From the NCBI GenBank assembly GCA_029718625.1, contig CM056389.1, positions 11,977,881-12,041,880 of the forward strand: a DNA stretch of 64,000 nucleotides, read 5' to 3'. The translations under genes and the position numbers were made by a program. The notes under the pieces were generated by a model, which saw nothing but the letters and a program-made list of their open reading frames with translations, made no database searches and had not been told where the DNA came from. Below are positions 45,753 through 56,348 of this stretch, piece after piece. Every line of letters begins with the position of its first letter. Positions within the stretch are counted from its first letter, which is position 1. This stretch comes from Synaphobranchus kaupii (Eukaryota; Chordata; Actinopteri; Anguilliformes; Synaphobranchidae).

Positions 45753-47105
45753 TAGCGATGCAGGTGCCATGCCATAACAGGGCATCTGGTAGCCGTTATG
45801 GCAGCCAGACCTTGGCATTCGCTTGGTGTCTGCGTCTCTTTCACCCACCGTGTCCTTGGCTCAATCTGGTTCTGCTCAATTTGCAACCCATAAAACCAGA
45901 GAGCAGAGAGGCGACCGCACGGTGGACGGCTCCAGGAACACTGGCCTTCGATTCCTGGGAGGAGATTGACGGCTTTCATACAGGAATGTCTTCAGTCCGT
46001 TGGCCGCTTTCCTTTACCGAAACCTCTCAAGCAGTGGTTGCAATCAAAATTCAAATGACACATAACAGTCACTCCAGTGCTGGGAATTGTATCATGGAAA
46101 CCTTTAAATGTACGTGCGATAAATTAGGCAGAATTAAGGACAGGCATCAATACTTAACATTTGCTAAAAGCCACCATTACAGATGATTTTTAAAGGTCAA
46201 ACTATTAGCACCAGAGAGCAAACCAGTCAGAGAGCTGTGCGAATGAGGCCTTTTCTGTGTCTGGAACACTGACAATAACAATTGTCCTCCCTCCCGCAAC
46301 TGCTAGGTTTTCTCCTCCGTGTTTTCAAACCGGTCCTTGTTTTGATAATGTCAGAAGTGTGCCGTCGAAGGTCATCTCTTTGCCGCCATTAGCAGCTGCG
46401 CTTGGCGTCTCTGATGTTCCTCTTCCTTCGCAACACGGGGCGCTGCGATGCCGCTGAGTGTAACCTCAAGCGTGTGTTTTTGTTCGCTTCTGGGAATAGA
46501 GAGCCCAAATCTCAAAGTTGGTCCCAGAGCCAATCAGTGAGCTGTGGCTCTTAAGAAGTGCGGTACAGACACGCTTAGCGCAGTGAGCCATCTGGCTGCT
46601 GCGCACTGCCTGGGTTAGAGACAGGGGACCTGCACGTTAGTGGTGGCTGAGGTGAGCTTTTCCCCCTTCACTTTAGAGCAGTTTATGATCAGGTGGGCCA
46701 CTACAGACTTACTATCCATTTAGTATTATTCATTTGCATTATGTTTATTGTTTATAATGTTTTCTGTTTTTTTTTCTTCCAATTTCTTCCAATTTCTTTA
46801 ATTAATGAACTTCTATTTTGAAGGGTGAGGCCCTGCAACCCATTTCTGGTTCCTGCACTCGCCCTGCACAAGCATACAACTGTTTTTCTTGTAATCACGC
46901 TTGTCTTCCTCTTTCTCTGTTTTATGCTCGTAAATCAATAAACTAAATGAGTGAACATACATTATATAAATGAAAAAACAGCCTCACTGGCATCGGCAGC
47001 ATGGAAATAAAACAAAACAAAATGAAATGGAATCGCGAGCTGTAAACCGAGGTGTGTGCCAGCAACCGTTTGGCCCATCTATACTGATCATCATCTATAC
47101 CCCCA
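45753..47105. other. Intronic sequence, no recognisable gene
   Basis: Apparent frames here lack splice context. A duplicated TTTCTTCCAATTTCTTCCAA word lies near 46773-46800. Confidence 0.5.
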
Positions 47106-47370
47106 CACTGCAAAAAACAAAAAATAAGTATTTTAGTCTTACATTTAGACTTAATCTTATTTCTATTGCCTTTTTGCTAAATAAGAAAAGAAGATTGCCA
47201 ATGAGGTTAGAGAGTTTTACTCATTTCAAGATTTGCCAATGGGGTAAGACAATTTCACTTGACAAAGAGTAACTTAAAATACAATGTTTTCTACTTGAAA
47301 GAAAATAAAAAAAGATTTTAAATCTCATTACAAGAGAAAAGCACTTGTTAAGACAGCCTTTTACGCAGTG
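47106..47370. mobile_element. MITE next to the Ig3 exon
   Basis: Ends are CACTGCAAAAAAC and TTTTACGCAGTG (inverted), and the AT-rich interior has CTTATTT/AAGTATTTTAGTC words. This is a widespread fish MITE type. It lies 140 bp beyond the splice donor of 47511-47689 in the direction of transcription. Confidence 0.65.
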
Positions 47371-47510
47371 TAGTCTGCAGCGCTGAACAGAGCCAGGGAG
47401 TCCAGCACCCCAGGGAGTCTCTAAGCACACGGACTGTCGAGTCACTCTGACCCCTCACGTCTGACTCAAACCCATGGCGCCATTTCCGCCGCGGTCCCGG
47501 CGAAACTCAC

Positions 47511-47689
47511 CGTACACGTAGAGCACGTACTCCGCTACGCTCTTGCCCAGATCGTTCCTGGCTTCGCAGCGGTACGTGCCGTTGTCCGTCTTGTTGAGAG
47601 ACGTGATGGTCAGCTCCCGGCCCTCCACGATCATCCGCTCCAGGTCCGGAAGCTCCGCCCCGTCTTTGGTCCAGAGCACTGGGTCGGGC
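47511..47689 (-). CDS. cadm2: cadm2-like exon: Ig3 domain, second part
   Basis: This exon encodes most of the third immunoglobulin-like domain of a SynCAM/nectin-like adhesion protein, a synaptic and neural cell-surface molecule. On the minus strand an acceptor (CCCTCTCCAG) precedes it and the donor GTGAGT follows. The peptide reads PDPVLWTKDGAELPD, then GRELTITSLNKTDNGTYRCEA and SVAEYVLYVY. It has the Ig tryptophan (VLW), the DNGTYRC motif with the second disulphide cysteine, and two N-glycosylation sequons (NKT, NGT). The first base completes a leucine codon begun in exon 48373-48463, and the last base starts a codon finished in the next exon, so it is phase 2 in and phase 1 out. Motif spacing fits CADM2 best by memory; another CADM paralogue is possible. 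Confidence 0.92.
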
Positions 47690-48372
47690 CTGGAGAGGGC
47701 GTGGCTTAGTGTTAAACAGGGTCCTGGAGCGGAGTCAGACCCATTACATTCTGAGGGCCAAGCTGGTAATATACCCTGCCAGCTCAAAATTGAATTTAAG
47801 AAGACCTTGGCAGTAACTCCGGACCGTAGGAGGACGAAACTAAATGGTATAAAATCAATATACAGCGAAGTCTCTTTTCTTGTGCCATTGTCAAGCCTTA
47901 TGGGCCCCATATAAAAAGCAATTCAGCTTAAATTATTATTTTAATGAGCACAAGGAAGACATTACGGGATGTCAGCATCAAGGGCTTTCGGCTTTGTCAG
48001 ACGCTAACCTTGCCTTTGTTAGAGAGGCTGAGGGCCACAGTGACTCACTCACAAAGAGGGCCGTGTAAACGCGCAGCGACCTGAACCTGAGCCATATTTT
48101 CAGCAAATATCAGTCACGTTTTTTCAAAAACTTTTTTTTATTTTTTTATTAACACAGTCACAAATACTTCTCCAAAGAATGAAATGTGGTTATTAAGCTT
48201 TTAACTACTACTAATAGTCTATAACTACTACATAATAAAATTAAAATAAATAAATAAGTAATAGTTTATTATTATTATTATTATTATTTGTGTTTTGGCC
48301 GTATAAATATTCAGGGTAAAATATCCTCTGGTCGTTTTTTTTGAGACATGCGTGGCCATGCATATGACTTAC
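47690..48372 (-). other. cadm2-like intron, 683 bp
   Basis: Intron between the two Ig3 exons. It has canonical GTAAGT and CCAG borders and contains an ATT trinucleotide repeat at about 48265-48290 (TTA/ATT)n. Confidence 0.85.
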
Positions 48373-48463
48373 AGGGGGTTTCCTTTGGATACACACTCCA
48401 GCTTCAGGTACTGTCCTTCCTGTGGGAATGTGAGAGAGGCTGTGATCTCCACCTGGGGCGAGT
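48373..48463 (-). CDS. cadm2: cadm2-like exon: start of Ig3
   Basis: A 91-bp exon on the minus strand, acceptor CTGCCCTCAG and donor GTAAGT. The peptide is SPQVEITASLTFPQEGQ, then YLKLECVSKGNP, giving the first Ig3 strands and the first disulphide cysteine (LEC), whose partner is in 47511-47689. FPQEGQ and SKGxP are characteristic of CADM2 in my memory of the family. The exon starts with two bases that complete a tyrosine codon from 49543-49704 and ends with two bases that are completed by 47689. It is too short and lacks a Met, so a simple frame search does not delimit it. Confidence 0.92.
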
Positions 48464-48619
48464 CTGAGGGCAGAAGAGGCAGCGCAAGTCAACCGCTGGA
48501 AAAAGGCCTCGGCCACTAAGGCATTTTTTTTTTTTCCCTTTTCTGTGTTCACTATATGTGGGTCTGTCCTGTAAGCGAGGTTTACTCTCAAAGTGGCTTC
48601 TTAGATGATCAAGAATTCT

Positions 48620-48837
48620 GACAATGATGATGTTGATATTGGAGATGATGATGGTGATAGACAATGGTTATTACTATTGTTAAGTGACAATATTGATGAT
48701 AATGGTTATTATGCTTAAACTGATGATGATTATAATTATCATTATTATTACTATTCTGATGACAGTGATGGTTATTATTATTATTATTATTATTATTATA
48801 ATAAATGGTGGTGATGATGATGATGATGATAATGATG
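48620..48837. repeat. GAT/ATT trinucleotide-rich tract
   Basis: Irregular GATGAT and ATTATT blocks. The GAT repeat resumes at 49470 right after the LINE, so the LINE appears to have landed in it. Confidence 0.85.
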
Positions 48838-48839
48838 AC

Positions 48840-49475
48840 CCCCCCGCTGAGGTCACTCCACTGGCTGCCAGTTGCAGCCAGGATCAGGTTCAAAGTTCTG
48901 ACCCTGGCCTACACTGCAGCCAATAGGACAGGCCTCGCCTACCTGCAGGACTTAATCCAGAACTATGTTCCTGCTCGACCACTTCGCTCGTCTACAGCAG
49001 GGCGACTCGCACTTCCCCCCCCTCCGTGTCAACGGCTCTCGCTCGTCCCCACTGCGGAGTTTTTCCACCTTAGCTCCTCAGTGGTGGAATGAACTTCCCA
49101 TTCCCCTACGTTCTACTCCAACCCTGCCTGTGTTCCCTCGAGGCCTGAAGACACAGCTCTTCAGACTCCACCTTGACTGATATTCTAACCTAGGAATATC
49201 AGTTCCCTGTGTTTACTAGTTCCCTGTATTTTCCTGTCTGTTTGTTATAGTTTATAGTAGTATTTAGAATAGAAGTGTAGTATAGCTGATTTACCCACAG
49301 CTTACTGTGAACTACAGTCAACGTTCATTACTAGGGATAGATGCTACATTATGGGAAGGATGTGCTTTGTCTTGTCTGTTCTGTAGTGATCTTGATGATG
49401 TCTCTGTATGCACTTATTGTATGTCGCTTTGGATAAAAGTGTCTGCTAAATGAATGTAATGTTATGTAATGATGA
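48840..49475 (+). pseudogene. L2-like LINE: C-terminal ORF, 3' UTR and tail
   Basis: 5'-truncated non-LTR retrotransposon. The plus frame from 48840 encodes LHWLPVAARIRFKVL, DLIQNYVPARPLRSS and so on. After a single frameshift in the C run at about 49016-49023, it continues with PQWWNELPIPLRS and LKTQLFRLHLD, stopping at 49178-49180. These are the standard C-terminal motifs of L2-like LINE polymerases. A 3' UTR follows and then the tail GTCGCTTTGGATAAAAGTGT with TAATG repeats at 49433-49470. It lies antisense inside a short cadm2-like intron, 68 bp from the Ig2 exon's donor. Fairly young by eye, since there is only one lesion over about 115 codons. Confidence 0.9.
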
Positions 49476-49542
49476 TGATGACGACAGCGATGATGATTAC
49501 GGTAATGAGCACATTCGCAGCCATGTTACAGGCCCTACTCAC

Positions 49543-49704
49543 AGTGGACCTCCAGAACCTCGATGGCCTGCTGCGGGGACGAGGCCAAGGACACGTGATC
49601 CACCTGGCAGGTGTACGCCACGCCGTCGTCCTTGCGGTCCACCAGCAGCTGCAGAGAACTCCTGACCGTGAACGTCTTCCCGCTGGCGTTCACCTCCTTG
49701 GCGC
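49543..49704 (-). CDS. cadm2: cadm2-like exon: C-terminal part of Ig2
   Basis: A 162-bp exon on the minus strand with acceptor GCAACACAAG and donor GTGAGT. The peptide contains KEVNASGKTFTV, RSSLQLLVDRKDDGVAYTC, and QQAIEVLEVH, then a codon split one base into the exon end. The second Ig2 cysteine (YTC) is present, and VNAS is an N-glycosylation sequon. KTFTVxSxL, DDGV and QVLEIHY-like endings are the CADM2 pattern in memory. It joins exon 48373-48463 as VHY-SPQV with the tyrosine codon shared. The upstream exon (first half of Ig2) should end in one base and lie at higher coordinates; I did not find it before 64000. Confidence 0.92.
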
Positions 49705-51803
49705 CTTGTGTTGCGGGAGAAATGCACAAGCAGAGCAGACGGTTTAATCTCGCCGAACAGGGGGGCACCAGGCACGAAACTAGCTTGGGGGTCCTCACAA
49801 CGATGGTAATTAAGGAACGGGCATGGAGGCTCGGTTTCAATCAACGGCTGTCCTCAAATTTGACTTCCAAAAAGAAGTAACATTTTTTTGTGCCGTTTTC
49901 TTCAGCAAACAGTTCAGCATTGACCTCTCGCAAAAAACAGTTTTTGTCCGTAGATCTGTGCTTGCGCTTCCAATTATTTCTCTGATTCTCCCACACAACT
50001 ATGACCTGAATGACTGTGTGAAAGGACGAGCGAATGTTCAGTATAGCTCGTTATTCGGAGAAGGGAAGGCCGGAAGGATTTTGGGGGGGTCAGTGGGGTG
50101 AACACTATGACGGACGCCGCCGGGGATTAGGGGAGAAATATCCACATCTGTGGAAAAACCCCACACCAGCGCTACGCTACAGCTCTCCTTCAGCCGCGCG
50201 GATTCACACGCCGCATACACACCCTCCGCTGCGCTAATCCGGGGAGCTTTCATATTCTCTGCATGGCTCACAGACTTACTTCCCTGCTTCACTAAAACTC
50301 CCATTTTACATTTTGTTTTGCTTCCAGATGTGTATCCCCTTCACAATCTCATAAAAAATATATACAAACAAACATACAAAATGCACACACACACAATGTT
50401 CCTGTGAATGGTATTGATTATATCTCTGCATGCCTTGCAGGTAGACTGTTGCCTCTCAAGTTTCATTTAACCAAGAAGTAAAGCTTACTTATGCAGTGAG
50501 CTTTTGGCTTTCTGCAAAGTCTCAGGTTTTTTTACATCTGTGTGAGACTAGACCATATAGCCCTAAGTTTTGGATAGCTTGGCCTCGTCAGAACTTTTCT
50601 CAACTTTGGCTTTCAAAATTGAAAATTGTATGCATTTCCTTATGTGTGAACAGCCCAGTGGTTGTACATGGCTGACTAACATGGCTGCTGTATATTATTC
50701 AGTGGGACAAAAGGCAGAGGAAATGATGTAAATCCTGTTCTAGGACATTTCTGCATGGTGTGCGCCTGCTGATCTCCACGGAGGCTCACAGTGCGTCTCT
50801 GAAAGCACTCCTGACAGACCGCAGCATATGCAGGTTTTAGTTCCAGCTGTGCTTGATGAATCTGGGTTGACTGGGCTGATGCTCGAGTTCTCTCAACAAT
50901 TGCCTGTAATACGTCAGTGGAGGAAGAAACGGAAGGGTGGCTGAAGGTGTTTCTAAGCTGCCAAAAAACATAACAGTAAAAATGATTTCTAGTCATTTTG
51001 GTTTATTTTCTCATTAATTTTGGCTGCTTTCTCTGAGATGAGCATTGCTAATGCTGTTATTTGTTCTGCTGTTCGACGGTAATGCGGGAAAACACAAATA
51101 AATCATTAATTACACCTAAACAACATGACACCTGCCGAATATTTGTAGAGCAGTATATGCTAAAAAATGTGACAAATAAAGTACCTTTATAGGCTATAAA
51201 AAACTATATAAAATATCTCTCGCTACACAATTATTCTGAACTTTGTCATTTTGATTAATCAATCATTTGTAAACTTTTATTTAAATTTATAAATATTTTT
51301 TAAGTAATGAATCATTGTCAAGTGACATCATATCACACCAGAGCAGAATTTAACGTAGCTCACTTTAATGCAGTGAAGATCCAATTGTTTTGTCCAAACT
51401 GGCATTCACAGTCCTCCACCAAGACTATAATCAGGAAACAGTGGCTAAGAATATAAGCAGGCCAATTAATCGCTGATGACTAACACTCCATGGCGACTGG
51501 TGATGTCTGATAGTGCAGTTTGGTGCTGGTCCACATCCCCTGCCACACATCTCCATGAACATGGTTTAGGTGCCCAGGGTATACACTATTGTACCACGGG
51601 CTGCTCCAGAGTGTGACTGAAGTCATTGACTGAGGCCGCTACAGGATTACTGTCTCGTCAATGCAGCGTAGACAACATTTTTTTTAAATAAAAGAAAGAA
51701 ATCATTTGCTCAGCTGCCTTTCATTTTTTTTAAGTGTGTTTAATCTGGTTTACGATCTTATCGAAAGTGTGAGAGGGAAAAACCAGGAAAGTGTAAGGGG
51801 GAG
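49705..51803. other. Large cadm2-like intron, unique sequence
   Basis: No further exon recognised. Mixed composition, with a short CA repeat near 50382-50394. The 50676-50996 minus-strand frame has no domain I know. Confidence 0.5.
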
Positions 51804-52501
51804 TGTAAGGTTCGGAGAACCAAACGCGACCGATAAGGATTTCTAAAAGCGTATCTAGAACGATACGCCACAAAACGCGGAAGTAGCCGCACCAGGACTG
51901 GGATAACACAGGATCAGGAGCAAAACTTCCCTAGCACAAGGCAAAACAAAGCAACCTCCAAAAACTGAGGCGATCTCGATAAACAGCGAGAATAACTAAC
52001 AAAAGAACCTCATGCACTAAATAATTAGGCGTAACAAGAGGTGGTGAAACAAAACAAAACTCGATAAAATGAGTGAAGGAAAATAGAAAAGACCTGTTAG
52101 CCAAAGCTCTTGTGGCAAAAGAGCTGAACACAACTGGCACCAGGTGAAAGGATTAAAGGATAAAGAAAGATTGCAAAGGAAAGAGAAAACCAATCTAATC
52201 CTAAATCTTATAACCGGACTTGTTGTGTTTCCTATTCGTACGAACCAGAAATGCAGCGACCGAAATTCCTATACCTTACCGACTTCGTTTGTCAACATAG
52301 CAAAGACAATATTGAAGTGCGGAAATGCGGAAGTCCTGAGGTATTTATAGCTGGCAGGAAACGCAAAACAGGTGTAGGGAATAATTGTCGGGCAAGATAT
52401 GAATACCGGAACGGAGGCAGAAAAAATCCGATAGAGCGTCCTGATGACGCCAAATAGAAAGACGACCGCAGAAACAGCAAGGGCTACAAATACCCATGAC
52501 A
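51804..52501 (-). repeat. Solo LTR-like repeat, copy 2 (more complete)
   Basis: On the minus strand it begins TGTCATGGGTATTTG and ends GAACCTTACA, 698 bp with TG...CA ends. A TATAAATACC promoter-like box lies at about 52340-52350. The flanking five bases (GGGAG/GAAAG) do not form a clean target duplication. Copy 1 is 14617-15293. No internal retroelement genes lie nearby, so both are probably solo LTRs. Confidence 0.65.
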
Positions 52502-54357
52502 GAAAGTGGGTGAAACTCTCACTCATTTCTGAGTAAAACCTTAAAAAATAAAAGGGTCCTCTGGAGATGGTGGAATATTTGAACGTTTCACAAAGTGAAG
52601 GGAGAGATATGATGGAAATGACCGCTCAGGAAATAACTCCTGCTAAAATGGAGGCCTGTATTCAATCAAAGAATCCGAAGTCATCTTAAGGGTTAGACTG
52701 CTATTCAATTTAACAAAGAAAGCAGAGCTTACAGCGCGATAAAAAAATACCCTTCAATTCAATCAAACCCACCAAGCCATCTTTGTTGTAATTAAACATT
52801 GGATTAATCACTACTTCTGTACCACATCACATGGCATTAGTGTCTACTGCTAATCTAATTTGAGTGGTTGTCAGTTGCCGTGTGCAGAAAGCATGATAAA
52901 GATACTGACAGTACGTTGTATTCAATGCTTGGGCTAAGCACTTATCTCTTACCCCGCCAGACATTTAGCAAAGTCTTATCCTTTCAGAGAATCACGATAT
53001 TTCACTTAACATTTTACACATTTAACACAAAGTTTGCAATCCAAATTTCAAAATTCCAGTGAAGCACAGAGGATATGATTAATGCCTGCCGAGGGAAATA
53101 TGAAGGACACCTATAGGTGAGATACAGGGTTCCATTCTTTTCTTTACCTGGCCACACCTGCAGGCTGGAGTAGAGGTGTACGTTTCTAACAACCTACAAT
53201 GGAACTGGGATTAAACGCTACGGAAACGCTGTTAACAGCATTAATCTGTGGTCGTGACAAATAAGATGAAAAGGCCTCTTGAAATTTTTGTTCCCATCGA
53301 GGTGCGAGTTCAGAAGTTTGAGAATAAAGAGATTCAACTTTTGTGCCTGAAAGTTCCGTCTTCATTCTAATACATAAATTATATCCCTTCGTTTCACTCA
53401 AAGCTTGCCCGGGAACTTTTCTGAATTTCAATGAAAGGTGAGGGGGGGGGGGGGGTGGGGGGGTGGGGGAGAGGCAGTGAATTTATTTCGATACTTTACA
53501 TGACACCATTTCCACAGAGTGCCGCGCCGCATATTTCTTTGAAAAGTGTCACACAGAAGGAGGTATTTCAGTGCGTCTGAATCCCGAAGAAAAGGAATTG
53601 CTTAGTGCTGATGAGGCGAAAGAGCCTGTAGAAAAAAGGGGGAAGTTAAATCCGGAAAAAAAGAGCTGCACAATTATCCTGTTTTTTTTTTTTTTGTGGG
53701 GCCGTTTGAAAATTATCTTATGCATACAAATGGACTGAGGTTTCGGTTCAGAGCCAGGTGAGCCGAGCCGTCTCTAGGTTTTTTTCTTCTTCTGCTTGGC
53801 TGGGGCCGGACTGTTGTAAATCAACTGTGCAGGGTCCATCTCAGGATACGTGGCTATTATTTTACCATATTGCACCGGTTGTTAAGCATGGCCCACTGAC
53901 CTTGATCTTCTTAAGCTTATTCACAATTGGATGTGACTAATGGTTGGGGAGTCATGTGCTCTTAAAGACTGGCGGGTGCAGGGTGGTGGGGTGGGGCCGT
54001 GTTCTGTAAGCTGACCCCCCCCGCCCACCCCCACCCCAGAGACTCATTTCAGCTCCAGTAGCATAGCAACAGAGCTGTCAATCAGCATAGTCCGGCGGGA
54101 GTCTGGCCGCCCAGCTCAGAGGTGTCTGAGCATGCAGGAATATCATTCGCAAGACTGGAGAAGTGAGAGGGGAGAAGGTGTATCACTTTGGGCAATCTGA
54201 AACCCCTCCTGGGGCGTGTTGGGGGGGGAGAAGGGGGGAGGACGGTGGGGGAATGAATACAAACAAATAAACAGTGCAGGAACCTGGGGTGAACCCGCGC
54301 TTCTGGGTTCTGAGGCTCCACTGCGTGCAATGAAGAGAGCATGGTGTGCATCCAAAC
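52502..54357. other. Intronic sequence with G run
   Basis: No gene recognised. A G-rich run with single T breaks is at about 53443-53468 and a T run at about 53682-53694. Confidence 0.5.
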
Positions 54358-54862
54358 CCACAGTGCACCACTTAACGCCAAACACACTGTCTCCACCCAC
54401 AGTGCGCCAATTAGTGCCAAACGCACTGTCTCCACCCAGAGTGCGCCAATTAGTGCCAAACGCACTGTCTCAGCCCACAGTGCACCACTTAGCGGCAAAC
54501 ACACTGCCTCCACCCACAGTGCGCCACTTAGTGCCAAACGCACTGCCTCCACCCACAGTGTGCCACTTAGTGCCAAACGCACTACCTCCACCCACAGTGT
54601 GCCACTTAGTGCCAAACGCACTACCTCCACCCACAGTGCGCCACTTAGCGCCAAACGCACTGTCTCAGCCCACAGTGCGCCACTTAGCGGCAAACACACT
54701 GCCTCCACCCACAGTGCGCCACTTAGTGCCAAACGCACTGTCTCCACCCACAGTGCGCCACTTAGCGCCAAACGCACTGCCTCCACCCACAGTGCGCCAC
54801 TTAGCGCCAAACGCACTGCCTCCACCCACAGTGCGCCACTTAGCGCCAAATGCACTGCCTCC
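54358..54862. repeat. 39-bp minisatellite, open on both strands
   Basis: About 13 head-to-tail copies of a 39-bp unit (core CAGTGCGCCACTTAGCGCCA then AACGCACTGCCTCCACC). Since 39 is a multiple of three and the unit lacks stops in several frames, it produces long repetitive open frames on both strands (up to 276 codons on minus). There is no start, splice or homology support, so I read it as non-coding. Confidence 0.92.
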
Positions 54863-54931
54863 TCTTTGAAGGCCACACAACACAAGGCAACACAACGAAA
54901 GTAATGTAACATAAATTAATGACGAGAACAG

Positions 54932-55524
54932 AGGGGTGTACTACGGAGCGAGATTAAGGGGATAGCGAGCTAAATTAAGCTTCAACCCTGGGTTTTCTGC
55001 ATCACAAACCGACTCACTTTTAATCAGGATATAATGCCATGCAGCTTACTCTGCACGGCTAATCTGCTCCAGGGCAGGTTATGTTGAGGCTATCGGATTG
55101 AAACATATAAAAGCACCGTCATTTGACCAATCAACTCCTTGACTCCTTGACCAAAGGTTCCCATAGAGATATGTGCGGATAGTGAAGGAATCTCTTTGCA
55201 GGGCGAGGTTACTGGGTTCTGGAAAATGATTGACAGACTTTTTTACGAATAAACGTTGGTGTGATTGCTTCATCAAGATTTCTTCATATCTGTCCATTAT
55301 ATCTGTCCGTATTTTTTTTACACGGGAGAGAAGTACGCTACTCTAGTACAGCCCATGTTGCATTGCTATAGGCTCATTGTTGCAGACACCGCCCCTTTTA
55401 TAGGAACGCGCACAGAGCTTGATTAATAAAGCCGGTTAAGCCAGATTGTGGTGGTTAGGCTTTCTGAAGCCAGCTAACGCAAAGAAACCCTGGCTATGTT
55501 AAGCTTCCTTCGTAGTACACCCCT
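54932..55524. mobile_element. Inverted-repeat DNA element, about 590 bp
   Basis: The left end AGGGGTGTACTACGGAGCGA is mirrored by the right end TTCGTAGTACACCCCT. Inner inverted words include TTAAGCTTC and AACCCTGG/CCAGGGTT. No transposase present. It begins 70 bp after the 39-bp minisatellite. Target duplication not clear; Harbinger-like or hAT are both possible. Confidence 0.7.
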
Positions 55525-56102
55525 GAGGCCATTCAGCCCAACAATGCTCGCCATTGTCCTACCAAAGGGTACCTATTACTCACTGTTTACCTACAAATTA
55601 GATAGTATCTAGCACCGTATCAAGCCTGGTCTTGAAAACACCCAGAGTTTCTGCCTCTACTACATGGTCTGACAGTGTGCAAACAAGCTGTTTGTGCAAA
55701 TCACGCACACTTTTGACTTCTGTCACATTTCATGCATTTTCTGATTCTAAACACTGCAAAATCATATGTTTAACTTGTTAAATTGTGTATGAAGAACCAA
55801 GAAACAAATACAATGATACTGATCCTATTTCTAAAATATAGATAGATGTATACAGCCCACTATAGGATCTGCCATTGGTCTTCTACCCCCATTTCAGTTT
55901 AAAATGACTATTAAAATGTGTCTAGTTTAAAAGGCCACTATGGGTGATAAGAACTAGACTGAAATGCTTATGTAAGCATTTTAACCTATCAGCGATATGA
56001 GCGTTTCGTGAGCTGCCAATCACAACTGAGCTTGAAGTGAACATCCATACTGAAGGGCTACACCCTGTGAGACCTCCGGCTCTTGAATATTCATTATTTT
56101 CC
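55525..56102. other. Intronic sequence, no recognisable gene
   Basis: Nothing recognised beyond short fish-repeat-like words near 55620-55670. Confidence 0.5.
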
Positions 56103-56348
56103 ACACTCTCTGAAATAAAGGTACAGTGGAGGTAGATCTTTCCTCTTTAACAAACACATTTCCAAAATGTACACAGAAAGTACAATAATGTTATAATAAG
56201 TACCCTTTCAAGCAACAAAATGCAGAAATTAATTATGTATTGCTGTCTAGGGGTACATTTTTATGCATCAGTAATCTGGTACCACCCCAGTGACAAATGT
56301 TTTGTACCTTTTTAGGTACCTTTGTACCTCTTTTCCCCCCCAAAGAGT
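56103..56348 (-). mobile_element. MITE, GTACC-rich, copy 2 (reverse)
   Basis: Reverse-orientation copy of 44723-44960. It begins CACTCTCTGAAATAAAGGTA and ends near AAGAGTG. It shares CACCCCAGTGACAAA and CTTTTTAGGTACC blocks with the inverse of copy 1. Confidence 0.75.

Larger units (their letters stand above)
48464..49542 (-). other. cadm2-like intron with LINE insertion, 1079 bp
   Basis: Intron with GTGAGT donor and CCTCAG acceptor. More than half of it is an antisense LINE 3' end (48840-49475). A run of GAT/ATT trinucleotides (about 48620-48837, continuing at 49470-49500) flanks that LINE. Confidence 0.85.

Noticed and set aside
50676..50996. Upstream cadm2-like exon
   Set aside because: The peptide lacks the Ig2 first-half motifs (cysteine, tryptophan spacing) and required splice phase.
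54082..54912. 276-residue repeat protein on the minus strand
   Set aside because: Product of the 39-bp minisatellite; equally long frames exist on the opposite strand.
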